Origin: Rostrohypoxylon terebratum
Lineage: Eukaryota > Ascomycota > Sordariomycetes > Xylariales > Hypoxylaceae
DNA: 64,000 nucleotides
Assembly (NCBI GenBank): GCA_022497145.1
Contig: MU385894.1
Span: 186,001-250,000 of the forward strand
Direction of reading: 5' to 3'
Numbering within the stretch: the stretch's first letter is position 1; every line of letters starts with the position of its first letter. A program made the translations under genes and the position numbers. Below, piece by piece: positions 11,997 to 23,516 of this stretch. The notes beneath the pieces were generated by a model, which saw nothing but the letters and a program-made list of their open reading frames with translations, ran no database searches and was not told the DNA's origin.

Positions 11997-13106
11997 GGTT
12001 TCGGTACTATGAATTTATAAAGACGTCTACCGTCGGGAGGTCATGGCTAGACGTAGGAGTAGTAGGAAGGTGAGGGAAATGGCAAGGAAAAAGGTAAAGG
12101 AAGCTGGTGGAAGAAGAGGAACAACAACGACGCAAGCAAATATAACGAGTACTAGGTATGCCTAGTAGGTAAATGAATAGATAGGTAGATAGGTAAACAA
12201 GTGAGTAAGTAAGTAAGTAGACAAAGGATAGAAAGGTACTGCCTAAGGGTACTGTGCCTAAAGTTGTATTAGGCAAGTAAGAGAATTAAGACCTGATGAC
12301 AGTTGTGACGACATTACAGGCGAACATTGAACAATTGAAGCAATTAAGGACAACAATAAAATAAAATCATTGGCTGCTAGCGATTATTGTAGTATAAGGT
12401 TGCCTGTGTATTGTATTGTACTACACATGCTGACATGTACGCTAGGTAATTATGCTAGGTCCCCTTTCCTAGGTCTTAAGGAATCAGGATAGCACTGTAT
12501 GTACTATTATACTTGTGGGTACTAATCAACTGCATCAGCAGGATAGGGCTATCTGGCTGCTAGATGTGATTGGTCCAACTTTAAATGTTTTGTGACCACC
12601 AAGTGCGACCAGAACACGCCAGATCAACCTCTTAACTTTTTGAGCCAAAAATTAATAACACCTACCACCCAGATAATTAGTACGAAGTAGGTATGTACCA
12701 GGTATGTACCAGGTATGTACAGCATAATACCTACCTGATTACCTCAGAATCTGCAGATGGCACCTGCGCATTGGTACAGTAGTGTACAGTACGCTGGTCG
12801 CAATTTTGGAGACTTGGAGATTCGACATTGAACATTTCCAGCACTATTCTATTATTACCTCGCTTTTCATATTTCTACATTTCCATTACAACGGTACTAC
12901 ACTTAAACATTGTACACACTGCTCCCTCGACTTAAGAAGCTTTCTAGAATCCCCCGTCCCCCGTTCCCCGTTCATCTACGCTGCGCATGGCTACAGCATC
13001 TAGTCCCATCCAATTTGCCGCATCTTTCGTCGACGCCTTTCAATAAGGCCGTTCGTTGCGTTGTTGAGTCGTTGAGTTGTCAAGTCGTTGAGTCGTTCAA
13101 TTCAGC
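11997..13106. other. Divergent promoter region between lnp1 and the golgin gene
   Basis: A bidirectional spacer of 1.1 kb. It contains a (GTAA)n/(GTAG)n-like tract at about 12176-12225, three tandem GTATGTACCAG-type units near 12690-12722, and a pyrimidine-rich 5' UTR upstream of the golgin ATG with GTCGTTGAGT repeats near 13055-13097. No coding potential was seen. Confidence 0.55.
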
Positions 13107-16100
13107 ATGTTATCTGTATGTTTTATCATATTTACATATGTCTGGCTAGCTAGCGCAATACAAATCCAAAGAATTATTCATCTTAACATATCATTTTCGC
13201 AGAGAATAAAAGGTGCCATCGATCGGAGCATTGCCGAAGAGCAAGCTCGTCAGCGTGCTCTCGCCGAGCAAAGATCCAATGCCGCTTCCCCTTCAGCTAC
13301 AGGTCGGCGCCCGCGCTCGGTCTCTAGGACAAATAGCACCAACTCTGCCAGGAGGAAGGCTAGGAAGCCTAGCCAGGATACTTCCAATGGCGATGGTGCT
13401 CCTAACCCCGATCCTGCTGTCTTCGAAGCCGCCTTCGTGCTCGATGACGAGGACACGGATTCTGTCGCAGGTCAAGCTCTACCCACGCAGTCTGAGAAAA
13501 CCACAAAGGAGGGCGCAGCAAATAACGACAAGAATGATGCGCCAAACGAACATGAAGAAGGGGCTAAAGGCCAAGCTAGCGCCGGCTCCGGGTCAGAAGA
13601 GAAACCTAGGGACGCTTCCTCTACCGCCCCGTCCACTGCTCCGACGGATCTCCCGCCTCAGGTGAGGACCAAGTTGAGGAAACTCGAGAAATTGGAGGCT
13701 ACATATCCTGGTGAGACATTTTTACAGAATAATTCCTTATGCTATGCGAACTAACCACACAAATAATCCCACTAGAGCTATTACGTTCGTATCGAATCGC
13801 ACATGGTAGAGCTACGTCGATCGAGCCGTTCGAGAGAGCCTTGCGCGAGAATACACCCCTGACTACGATCAAAGACCCCTCCGCCCTTGTCGAATACTTG
13901 AACCAGCTGAATTTAAAAGGCGATATGATTATGGATGAATTCAAACGAGTTTCCACAGAAAAGGATAGCTTCAAGAAGAAGTTTGAAGAAACTGACAAGG
14001 AATTAATCGCTCTCAGAGGAGAACTCTCCGCCCTAAAAAGTGCCAAGGTCGAGGAACCGCTGGCAGCTAATGATGTCCATAAAGGCGACAATTCGGGGGA
14101 GAAGAAGTCAGAAGAAGCTGCAAAGCAGACTCCTTCTCCTTCTGCGACCAAATCTCCCGTCTCATCTATCCTCGGCGTCTTCTCTCCCAAACAGAAACCC
14201 GTAGTTCCGGATGAACCCAACGGCATGAGCGAAGATATGTTTTCCTATGACGACGAGATTCCCCAACTTCAAGCCGAGGTGGCGTCTAAATCTGAAGAGA
14301 TTTCCAAGCTTGCTTCCGAGATCTCGGTCTTAAAGGATGAATTAGCAGTTGCTAAAGAGAATAGTGCTGGCCTGGTGGAGAGTCTCGAGAAGGCAACAAG
14401 AGAATTGAGCGAAAGCCGAGACAATGCTGCTGTTCGGGATTCCATGCAAACGCAGCTGGATGCTAGAAATGTTGAGATCCAGTCGCTTACCGAAAAGCTG
14501 GGACAAACCCAGTCGCAGTTACGAACTTTGGAGGCTAGCTTCGAGGAGGAAAGATCGAGGGCCTCGTCAGCAGCAAAGGACCAGGAATCTAAATTACAAA
14601 CTACAAGTGCAAAGAATTTGGAGCTTGGTATGGAGCTTAAGAAGCTTGGTGAAGCCAAATCCAAGCTCGAAACAAAAGTGCGCGATCTGACTACTGAAAT
14701 TGACTCGCTGAAGAAATCTAAATCCGAGGGCGAAGTGAAGATCGAACAGCTGAATAAACAAATTCAATCCGCCACGAAACCTACACAAGCAGCAAAATCA
14801 GAATCGCTCGAAGTTCCTAATCCTGCTTCTACGCCTACGCCCGCTGGATCTAAGAAGAAGAATAAAAAGAAGAAGAAGGGAGGTGCCAGTCCTGGCGCAT
14901 CTACTGCAACAGCTAATACCATAGAAGCTACCCCGAGCGAAGCCTCCGAGACGCCTCAGCCATCACCTCTCGAAAGCCCGGAGACTGAGGCGCTCAAAGC
15001 TGAGGTCTCCAGACTAAAGGTTGAGATTTCTGAGAAGGACAACCGTATTGAACGATTGTCTAAGCAGAGAAAAACCGAGGAAGATCTTAGAGATGAGATA
15101 GAAAATATGCATGAGAGCTTAGTTAGCATTGGACATGATCATGTCGAGGCAAAGGAAAAAATCAAGAGTCTCGAATCTGAAAAGACGGCGCTCAAGTCCC
15201 GAATTGCTGAGCTTGAAAAAGAGATAGCCTCCTTCTCCTCCAACACGGTGGCCAATTCAAAATTACAGGCCGACTTCGAGTCTATGAAGGCCGAGTTTGA
15301 CGAGCTGAGGATTAAATCCCAAACCCTGCAGTCCGATCTTGGTGCTGCACAACAACTAGCACAGAGTCGCTATAAGGACCTCACGGATTTACGTGAAGTC
15401 TTGACCAAGGCCCAGCCTGAGCTTAGAAGCTTGCGCCAGGAATCTGCAACTCTAAAAACAACCAAGGAAGAGTTGGCATCCAAGCAGGGCGAGCTCCGCA
15501 ATCTTGAGAAGCGTGAGAAGGATTTGAAGAACGAACTCGCTCGAGCCCAGCGTTTAGCGTCTGATCGCGAATCCGAGATCAAGTTACTCAACGACCGTCT
15601 GGCTGCTGAAAAGACATCCCGAGTTCGACTCGAAGACGAGAAACGCGTTGCTGGCAGAGACTATCGCCGTGCTGAAGCTGAGAAGATCGAGCTATCCGCG
15701 AAAGCCGAAAAAGCCGGTCGCGAACTGGAATGTTTACAATCCGAACTCTCTACCCTTCGCCCTAAGGTCAAACAACTCGAGGACGAGGTTGCCAAGTTGA
15801 AAAAGGAGAAGGGTGCAATTAGGGAAGAAGCCGAGTTGAAGACGCAGCAATACAACAATGCCCAAGGTCTTCTGAGCTCTATGCGTGATCAAACGGCCGA
15901 ATTATCAATCCAACTAAAGGAAGCGCAAAGTCAAATAGAAAACCTAGAGGAGGAACTGGCAGAAGTGCAAAAACACCTATCCGAAAGGACACGTGAGGGC
16001 GAAACGATGCGACGGATGCTTGCTGATGTTGATGGCCGAGCGGACGCGAAAGTACGAGAGATGCGTACTCGGATGGATGCGGCTGTCGAAGAGCGTGACC

Positions 16101-16807
16101 GCATCGAAGATGAGCTGTCTACCCTCGCTCGACGTCGCGTCCGTGAATCTGAGGAGCTCAAAAATAAAGTTCGCGAGCTCGAGCGCGAGGTCAGAACCCT
16201 GTCTAGCGAAAAGGAAGAGCTAGAAGCTCGTGAGAAAGAGTGGCGTCGACGCCGCGAGGAAATTGAACAGATTGAAGAGAAATCCGCAGCTGAAGTCGAG
16301 GATATGCGCACGGCAGTCGCTAACCTACGATCTGCTTTGGACGCATCCGAGCAACAAGTTCGTGATGCTGAAAAGCAACGCTCGGATCTACGAAAGCTTT
16401 TAGATGAGGCTAGAGGACGTTATGAAAAATCGAATAAAGAACTCAAGAGTATACAAGCTAGGTTCAACGTTGGTGGCGGCAGCTCACCAAACGTCGCGAA
16501 CAGCGGAAGATCTAGCACCGATTCCACGCGTAGTGGCATGAACGGCTCGGCCGCTGCAGGAGCCGGACCTCCTAGCCCAGATACGATGTACTTGAAGGCT
16601 ATCTTACTACAATTCCTCGAGATGAAAGATGAAAAGACCCGTGCACAGCTAGTGCCCGTGTTGGGGAAGCTATTGCGGTTTGATCGGTAAGTGACATACC
16701 CAGTACCTAATCGGATACGTTTAATTTTCCCAACTAACTGAGAGCGAAGCAACGATGAACAGAAATGGATGAATGCCGTCCAGCATCTGTCTAGGCCGGG
16801 CAGATAG
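13107..16807 (+). CDS. imh1: GRIP-domain golgin (Imh1-like), Golgi tether
   Basis: Four exons (13107-13115, 13203-13710, 13776-16686, 16750-16807) encode 1161 residues. Exon 1 supplies only MLS, continuing as RIKGAIDRSIAEEQARQ, the usual start of filamentous-fungal golgins. A Ser/Ala-rich low-complexity segment follows, then about 900 residues of heptad-rich coiled coil with a Lys-rich break (KKKNKKKKKGG) near the middle. The C-terminus is a GRIP domain (MYLKAILLQFLEMKDEKTRAQ, then LVPVLGKLLRFDRNDEQKW). The GRIP domain is known to bind Arl1-GTP and places such proteins on trans-Golgi membranes, where they capture vesicles. A small last exon is needed: reading past the donor at 16687 stops at once, whereas splicing to 16750 restores the conserved NDEQKWMNAVQHL end. 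The first intron (87 bp) is a stop-free multiple of three. Confidence 0.93.
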
Positions 16808-17905
16808 AAAACTAGGCGGCGGAAATGATAATGGCCAGTATGTATCATAGATGCTGCATAGCGCGGAGTCCATTGTATAAAAGCTGTAGGAATTGTTGGT
16901 TATGTAATCTACGATGTATCTTTTTTACTCGAGCACAGGAGCCAACATAATCTGAAGGAGTCATTTGCATTTCTCACCCAATCCCTTTCCTAATACAATC
17001 CCATAATCCCATGTCATAAGGGATTAATATTTCAGGTGAGGCATCATCCCGAAACGTAACTATTTCATTTAGCCGGGACCAACCACATAACAATAGCATC
17101 AGTCACAGCGATCCAAGTGTCTGGATTCCTTCAATTTAGCCTAAACAGAACCAGGATATGGGAACCGGGGCTCTGCAAGATGCTATGTGTAATATCGGTA
17201 GGTACCTAGGACCTAGGTAGGTAGGCGGATTGCAATTTCGGTTGCTTGGTTACCACCTAAATGCTTAGGTAAGTACCTAATTAGATAATGGGCGACTCTA
17301 TTCATCTGGCATCAAAGCGCTGGCTTGCTGGTCTGCTCGCTTGAGGTAGACACAAGACTCGTATCATGGGTTCTGGTGTATGTTTCGGCGAGCTCTTCTC
17401 GCAATTCCGCCTTGGCGGACTAGACATGTGCTGGAAACCTCGTAATTGGTGCAAGTGAGAGAGAAGGAATCGGGCTTATGTCCGCGATGGTGGCCTTGGC
17501 GTTAGCAGACTGGGCTAGATTCGAGATAGAATGCGGGATAGGGTCTATAAACCGTGGAGAACCCCAGGTTCTGGGGGATGGTCGGGAAACTGTGTAGATG
17601 GACCCTGTCGATTTACCCCGAAGTATGGATCCTTATATTAGTTACTAGATGATCGTAAACGTGCTAGGCGGCTAGTAAGCTTGGAGTGGCATGAGATGTC
17701 GAACTATAATATATTGGCCGTTGACGCGACTAAATTTATTCATACCTCAAGTCTCACGAGAGGTTGCTCGCAACTTATGGAATAAATTCTTTACAGGGTC
17801 AAGCCCTCAGCGCCTTCAATTCAAGTTTTAGGGCTCTCAGGACTAACACCACCCCCCCTTCCCACTATTTGACCGAAAGGCGTCCCGTCTTGACGATTAA
17901 CAACG
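16808..17905. other. Intergenic region
   Basis: The 3' flank of the golgin and the promoter of the sugar transporter. It holds an exact CCTAGGACCTAGG palindrome at 17205-17217 inside TAGGTACCTAGG-rich sequence. No coding potential was seen. Confidence 0.55.
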
Positions 17906-20056
17906 ATGGGCGGCGTAGGCGCCGATGGGTCTGGCGCCGCTGACCCTATCATCACTCGTCTCGCAAACGAAGACAATGTCAAATGGTATCGGAAGCCGAA
18001 CCTGCGATATCTCTACTTCCTCCTTTTCCCGACATGCATGGGAATTGAGATTACTTCTGGATTTGATTCTCAAATGATCAATGCCTTGCAAATTGTACCA
18101 TCGTGGATCTCATGTAAGTCTTCATCTGGTCGATGGGACGGCTGGGTGGAGAGATTGTTAAGCTAATGGTAACCTGAAGATTTCGGCAATCCCCAGGGTT
18201 CGCTAAAAGGTATCATCGCGGCCGCCTATTCACTTGGTGCGATTCTTTCACTCCCGTTCATCGGCGTTGTCAATGATAAATATGGCCGTCGTTGGGCGAT
18301 CTTTGGAGGCTCCGCCATTATGGTCATTGGAGCTTTAATACAAGGATTCTCTGTCAACGGTAAGTGTTCCACAGTGTCAAATTGATGTTCTCTTCTCACT
18401 TGGGAATAAGCTGGGATGTACATCCTCGCTCGTCTGATACTAGGATTTGGAATTCCTGTTTGCATCGTTTCTGCGTCTTCCCTGATCGGCGAGCTAGCGT
18501 ATCCGAAAGAACGGCCGGTCCTCACTTCGCTCTTCAACGTAGCCTACTTCGTGGGCCAGATCACGGCTGCGGGCATCTGTTTCGGAACCAATAACATTAC
18601 GACGAACATGGCATGGAAAATCCCCTCCTGGCTTCAGATGTGTCCGTCATTGGTACAGATGGCCTTAGTCCTGTAAGTCCGAGTTCTATGTACCTCGTGC
18701 ATACCGCCTCCATGCAGGTGTGCAGTTTGGCATTTTTTAATACGTCGCTACAGCTTCCTGCCAGAATCACCGCGATGGCTCGTTCAGAAAGACCGAGTCG
18801 ATGAAGCTTACGAGGTCTTGGTGAAATATCATGCCGAGGGAGACCGTGAATCCGAGTTCGCCAAAGCCGAGTTTGCTCAAATCCAGACGACGATCAGTAT
18901 CGAGTTAGAAAATTCCAAGAAATCCTGGGCTGACCTGGTAGCTACGGCGGGTATGCGCCGCCGAATGCTGATCAGTTGCGTAGGTGTCATTTTTCCTATC
19001 TTGTTTCTGCACTCATCCGATAGCGCCTATTTTCTTTTCTTTTCTTTTTTTCTTTTTTTCTTTTTTTCTTTTTTTCTTTTTTTCTTTTTTTCTTTTTTTC
19101 TCTCTCTTTCTGTTTAGTGGGACGAGCTGAACTACGAGCCGTGTCTCTAAAACGCCGTTTGCGCTAATTTCTGGTGGCACGCATAGATGCTCGGTCTTTT
19201 CACCCAATGGTCAGGAAATACGCTCATCTCATATTATCTCGGTGATCTGCTGGCCATGATAGGGAAGAGTGATTCGGTCTTCAAGCAGCAGATCAACGTA
19301 GCTAGTTCATGCTGGCAACTGGTCTGCGGCACATGCGTGGCGTTTTTAGTCACTCGCTTCAAGCGTCGTCAGATGTACCTCGTTTGTACTGTCTCGCTTT
19401 TGTGCGTGTACATTGCTTGGACGATTAGTATGGAGAGGGCGATTTCCGGCAAAGAATCGGGTCGTCCTAATGACGCGGCGAATGTAGCGACGATATTTTG
19501 GATCTTCGCTTATTCTCCCTGCTATAACATCGGATACAATGCCTTGACATATAGTGAGTTGAATTGCTTTGATGGGTTTGCTTTTTCACAAGTTTCGACA
19601 TTGCTAACTCATAAAAAAAAAACAGCATATCTGGTCGAGCTGTGGCCGTACGCCGAGCGTTCTCGAGGCATCGCATTCTTTCAGCTCTTCGGTCGTTTGG
19701 CTAATTTCTTCACCACATTTGTCAATCCGATCGGTCTAGCGAATGTGAGCTGGAGATACCTCATCTCATACTGCTGCTTCCTGTTATTTGAAATCGCATT
19801 TGTCTATTTTATGTTCCCAGAGACATTCGGCAGAACTTTGGAAGAATTGGCCTTTTGTAAGTTGAAATAGGGCGGAGACTGAAGAAGAAGCCTTTGATGT
19901 TCGAGCTAACGTAATCATGTAGTGTTTGAGGATAAGGCACTTGCAGACGAAGCTGTACATGCTGTTCAGAAAGTGGTTGTGCACCATGAGGAACAACCGA
20001 CCCTAGATAAAAGGGGGCGGGATGACAATGCCGTCACCTCGGAAGTCAAGGTATAA
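17906..20056 (+). CDS. MFS sugar transporter (hexose/lactose-permease type)
   Basis: Seven exons (17906-18113, 18180-18359, 18411-18672, 18754-18979, 19187-19553, 19626-19856, 19923-20056) encode 535 residues, a normal length for the family. Signatures in order: helix 1 ending GFDSQMINALQ, the PQGSLKG loop, NDKYGRRWAI in the helix 2-3 loop, ARLILGFG in helix 4, LPESPRWL after helix 6, QWSGNTLISYYLGD in helix 7, and ELWPYAERSRG. The end FPETFGRTLEELA is the family's PETKGxxLEE motif. These carriers import mono- or disaccharides by proton symport across the plasma membrane; the exact substrate is not readable. Intron 4 (18980-19186) is expanded by a pyrimidine repeat. The last exon adds a hydrophilic tail. 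A decayed relative lies at about 31.6 kb. Confidence 0.93.
19030..19108. repeat. (CTTTTTTT)n pyrimidine repeat inside an intron
   Basis: About 79 bp of almost pure T/C, mainly units of C followed by seven T, within intron 4 of the sugar transporter. It makes the intron 207 bp long, versus 50-80 bp for its neighbours. It lies well upstream of the 3' splice site and does not enter the coding frame. Confidence 0.9.
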
Positions 20057-21213
20057 CAATAGGTCTACATATCATAGATAACTTGTACTTAGTTGGTAGT
20101 AGATAGAAGATAGATAGTAGATAGTAGGTAGATAGTAGGTAGTAGGAAATCGGTTTGGTGATAGTGCTTTCTATAGGTCCTGAGATATCCAGTCGAAACT
20201 CGAGATGAATGTTGTTGTGTCGAAGAAAAGGGGGCATTACATAATAATAGTAGGACAAGCTTGGCCTTGGCAGATCAATCGGCAATGAATCTATAGCATA
20301 CTAGTAAATCCCCTACTATGTACTATTACATCGGTTTTCTGTTGAATAAGACCCCGAGATAACCTTGAATGTCCGCTTGCGCAGTGCAGGTGAAAGGTTG
20401 TTATCGTTCCTATCGTTCCTTATCTTTCCCCGGATCCTGATCGTACCAAGATCATGGGTATCATGGGTATACCTTAGTAGGTCCTAGGACCTAGTATTAA
20501 GTAGGTTTTACATACGAAGTTAGTACATACAATACCTAACCTAGTAGGTATTGTACATACATGGATATTACTAGTAGACTGTAGTACTATCAATGATACC
20601 ACAACTATGGTCTACCCCAGCTGCCCAGCTACTAGATACTACGTAAGTAGATGCACCTGCCCCCACTTCGTCTGCCAATCCGGAGCATTTGATAGCAAAT
20701 ATTTGAACCTTGGAATCCTCCTCTTACATAAAGATATCAAGATATCGGTGGAAGCGACGGTTCAAGGTCCCGAGTCACGGCATGGATGTCTGTGCAGTGT
20801 TCACCCCCGACGCTTCCACGCTTCCAAAGATAAGCTTCAACTTGGAACTTACATAGAAATTGGAAAAGGTTCACACTAATCCGATTGAAGTTGCCTGGGA
20901 CCTGGGTACTTGCCTAGGGCTATACTTAATATAAGCTGAAGAGGATAAGAGGATGCCAGGTGGGTGTACATGCCGTGAAAATACATCAATTCTTGGAACG
21001 TTACAATGGTACAACGCCCTATCTAAGGTATACTATGGACCATGGTATTTAATAGATACAGCACTTATTAATACTTATAATATTAGATGAAGTCTAAGTA
21101 TCATCATTACTTTATTTTTTTTAAATCTCCACTTGTGATCCAAACTCAACTTAGGTATTGGATAATACATATTGGTTCTCGTGTCTTGGTACTTACCACC
21201 TGCAACTTGAGCC
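20057..21213. other. Intergenic region between two MFS transporter genes
   Basis: It begins with imperfect GATAGTAGGTA repeats (about 20096-20145). TCCTAGGACCTAG lies at about 20482-20494, with CATACATACC/TAGGTA-rich sequence around 20500-20560. It serves as the promoter of the siderophore transporter. No coding potential was seen. Confidence 0.5.
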
Positions 21214-23263
21214 ATGTCGCGCGTCTTTAACCTTTTTCTAACGGCGATCGGCGCCGGCCCCCTTGACGAACCTCCGCCGTGTCAATCGGTTGTCACAGCG
21301 TCTCCCGATGCTCGTGCCGCAGATGGAGATGTCAATGCGGAGTTAAATCAAAGCGATACTGAGAAACAGATCATATCTGACTCGCCCGTCGAAACAGGCA
21401 CCGCAACTATCGAGGCCGTCCAGGCCATCTGGGGCAAGAAAGGCCGATGGCTAGTCATCGCTGGGTAAGATTAGCCAGGTTGAGGACTGTCGCTGGCATT
21501 CGCTGATGCTAACACCTCTACCAAGATTGTGCCTCATCATGATCGTGTACGAAATAGACAACAGCACGGTCTATATTTATCGCAATTATGCTTCGTCTGA
21601 ATTCCAGGAGCTGTCTAAACTGGCTACCTTGAGCACAGCTAGTACAATTATCTTCGCCGTCATAAAACCTCCTGTGGCTAAGCTATCGAATGTCATCGGA
21701 CGTGGCGGCACGTATTCCGTCGCTATTTTATTCTACATATTAGCTTACATCATCATGGCCTCGGCCAGAACGTTCAATGCCTATGCCGCCGGCTCCGTCT
21801 TCTACTCTATTGGACAATCCGCCACCAATTTGATGAATGATATCGTCATTGCTGACTTAACAACAGCCCGCTATCGAGCTTTCGGCATTGCGCTCTCCTT
21901 CTGGCCCTTTCTAATTACGCCATGGACGGCTGCTTTTATCGTCGATAGTGTGACCGCTCCCAACGGCATCGGGTGGCGTTGGGGTATCGGTATTCTTGCC
22001 ATAATCATGCCCTTCTGTGCTAGTTTCATCATCACGACGTTGTTGTATTATCAGGTAAAAGCGGAAAAGGAGGGAATTTCACCTAAGCCCAGAGTCTCCT
22101 TTTACGAATTCTGTTCGCAAATTGATCTGGGCGGCGTTGTCTTGTTCAGCGGTGGCTTAGCCCTGTTGCTCATACCTATGACTCTCGCCGCCACGACGCC
22201 ATCGGCCTGGAAAACGTCATGGATCATCGCCTTGATCGTACTTGGCGCCGTGTTGCTTATCGTGCTACCTTTCTACGAACACTACTTCGCGAAACACCCC
22301 GTCGTACCCCCTCATTATTTCTCGAACCTCACCATTGTCCTCTGCTGCCTGCTTATAGCTCTAGATAGCGTCGGTTTCTCCGCGACTCGTAAGATACCTA
22401 TTTTTACATCTACATCTGAACTTCGTAAGTATTTCTCCAATAAATATGCTAAATAGTTGGTACTCCAGATACGTATATCTACGCTTGGGTCACGGTCGCT
22501 CGAGGTTTGAATGCCCGCGATGCTACTTTCTTCACCTGTAAGTGAGAGTAAAATCGAATATCTAGTATTATTAGGGACCTAGAGGCGCTAATTTGTTTAA
22601 GATACGAATGGGGTTACGCAATGCTTAATCGCAATTATCATAGGTATATTCATGGCCAAGACTAGACGTTATAAGTGGGTATGCGTGTCAGGCGCAACTA
22701 TCCGCCTGATCGGCTACGGAGTGATGCTGCGTCTACGAGGGTCACAGAATAGCATTGCGGAGATCTTTATTGTCCAGCTAATCCAGGGCATTGGTAGTGG
22801 CATGGTCGGTTCAACTCTGCTTATTCCAGCTCAGATTGTTGTATCCCATGCCGAAATGCCGCAAATGACTGCTTTGGTTGTTTGCTTCGCCTTCGTCGGG
22901 AGCAGCGTGGGGGCTTGTATCGCCGGTGGCATCTATACCGGTACAATCGAACCCGAATTGTGGCACTACCTGGGGAATGGAGCAACTGCAGAATATGTGG
23001 CGGCGTTAGCGAACTCCATCACTGGCGATGCGCCTGAGTGGGGTACGCCTGCGCGGACCGCAGTCAACCTAGCTGTGAGTACCCTAGACCCGAGAATGAT
23101 AGGCTGGTTCGCGCTCATTTCAGATTAGTTCACAGAGGTTATGAAATATATGACCTACGCGGCTGTAGGATCTTCGGCTACCGCTTTCATCGGAACACTC
23201 TTCATGCCGAACTTTGAGCTGCCGTCAGTACCACCATCTTGTGTTCTTGATGACGTTCGCTAA
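21214..23263 (+). CDS. MFS siderophore-iron transporter (Mir/Sit1/Arn type)
   Basis: Five exons (21214-21464, 21526-22388, 22469-22537, 22602-23074, 23129-23263) encode 596 residues. A hydrophilic N-terminus of about 75 residues is followed by about 14 hydrophobic helices, as in the DHA3/siderophore subfamily. Family marks include LIMIVYEIDNSTVYIYRNYA in helix 1, SFWPFLITPWTAAFIVDS, GWRWGIGILAIIMPF, and the segment IQGIGSGMVGSTLLIPAQIV. Known members import ferric siderophore chelates under iron limitation. The last acceptor was set at AGATTAG|TTC because the nearer CAG gives a stop. The C-terminal tail is short and acidic. Specificity is unknown, and no siderophore-synthesis gene is present in the window. 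Short introns, one flanking a 69-bp exon, all keep frame. Confidence 0.9.
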
Positions 23264-23516
23264 TCAGTTGCTAGTGATAAAAACAACCTTGTAGAATAAC
23301 GCATGGACAAATCAGAGGCAAGATGATTCTTTACACAGGTATATTCCTTTAGGTCGCAGTTATTCAGTATTGCCTATGCTGTATGTAATATCTTGTTCAT
23401 CTTATTTCACACCCGATAGAAATGTCTATCTAGTATATATATATACGGTAATAATTACGACCGCTCGGGATAGGTAGAGATTTCGCCACGACGCTATGGT
23501 TCACTATGGTGGAATG

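Noticed and set aside
12007..12276. 89-codon minus-strand frame rich in Tyr/Leu/Ser
   Set aside because: It is produced by the GTAA/GTAG tandem tract; low-complexity artefact.
13739..13775. Start of the golgin at an internal position near 13739
   Set aside because: Exons 13107-13115 and 13203-13710 restore the conserved golgin N-terminus; 13739-13775 is intron.
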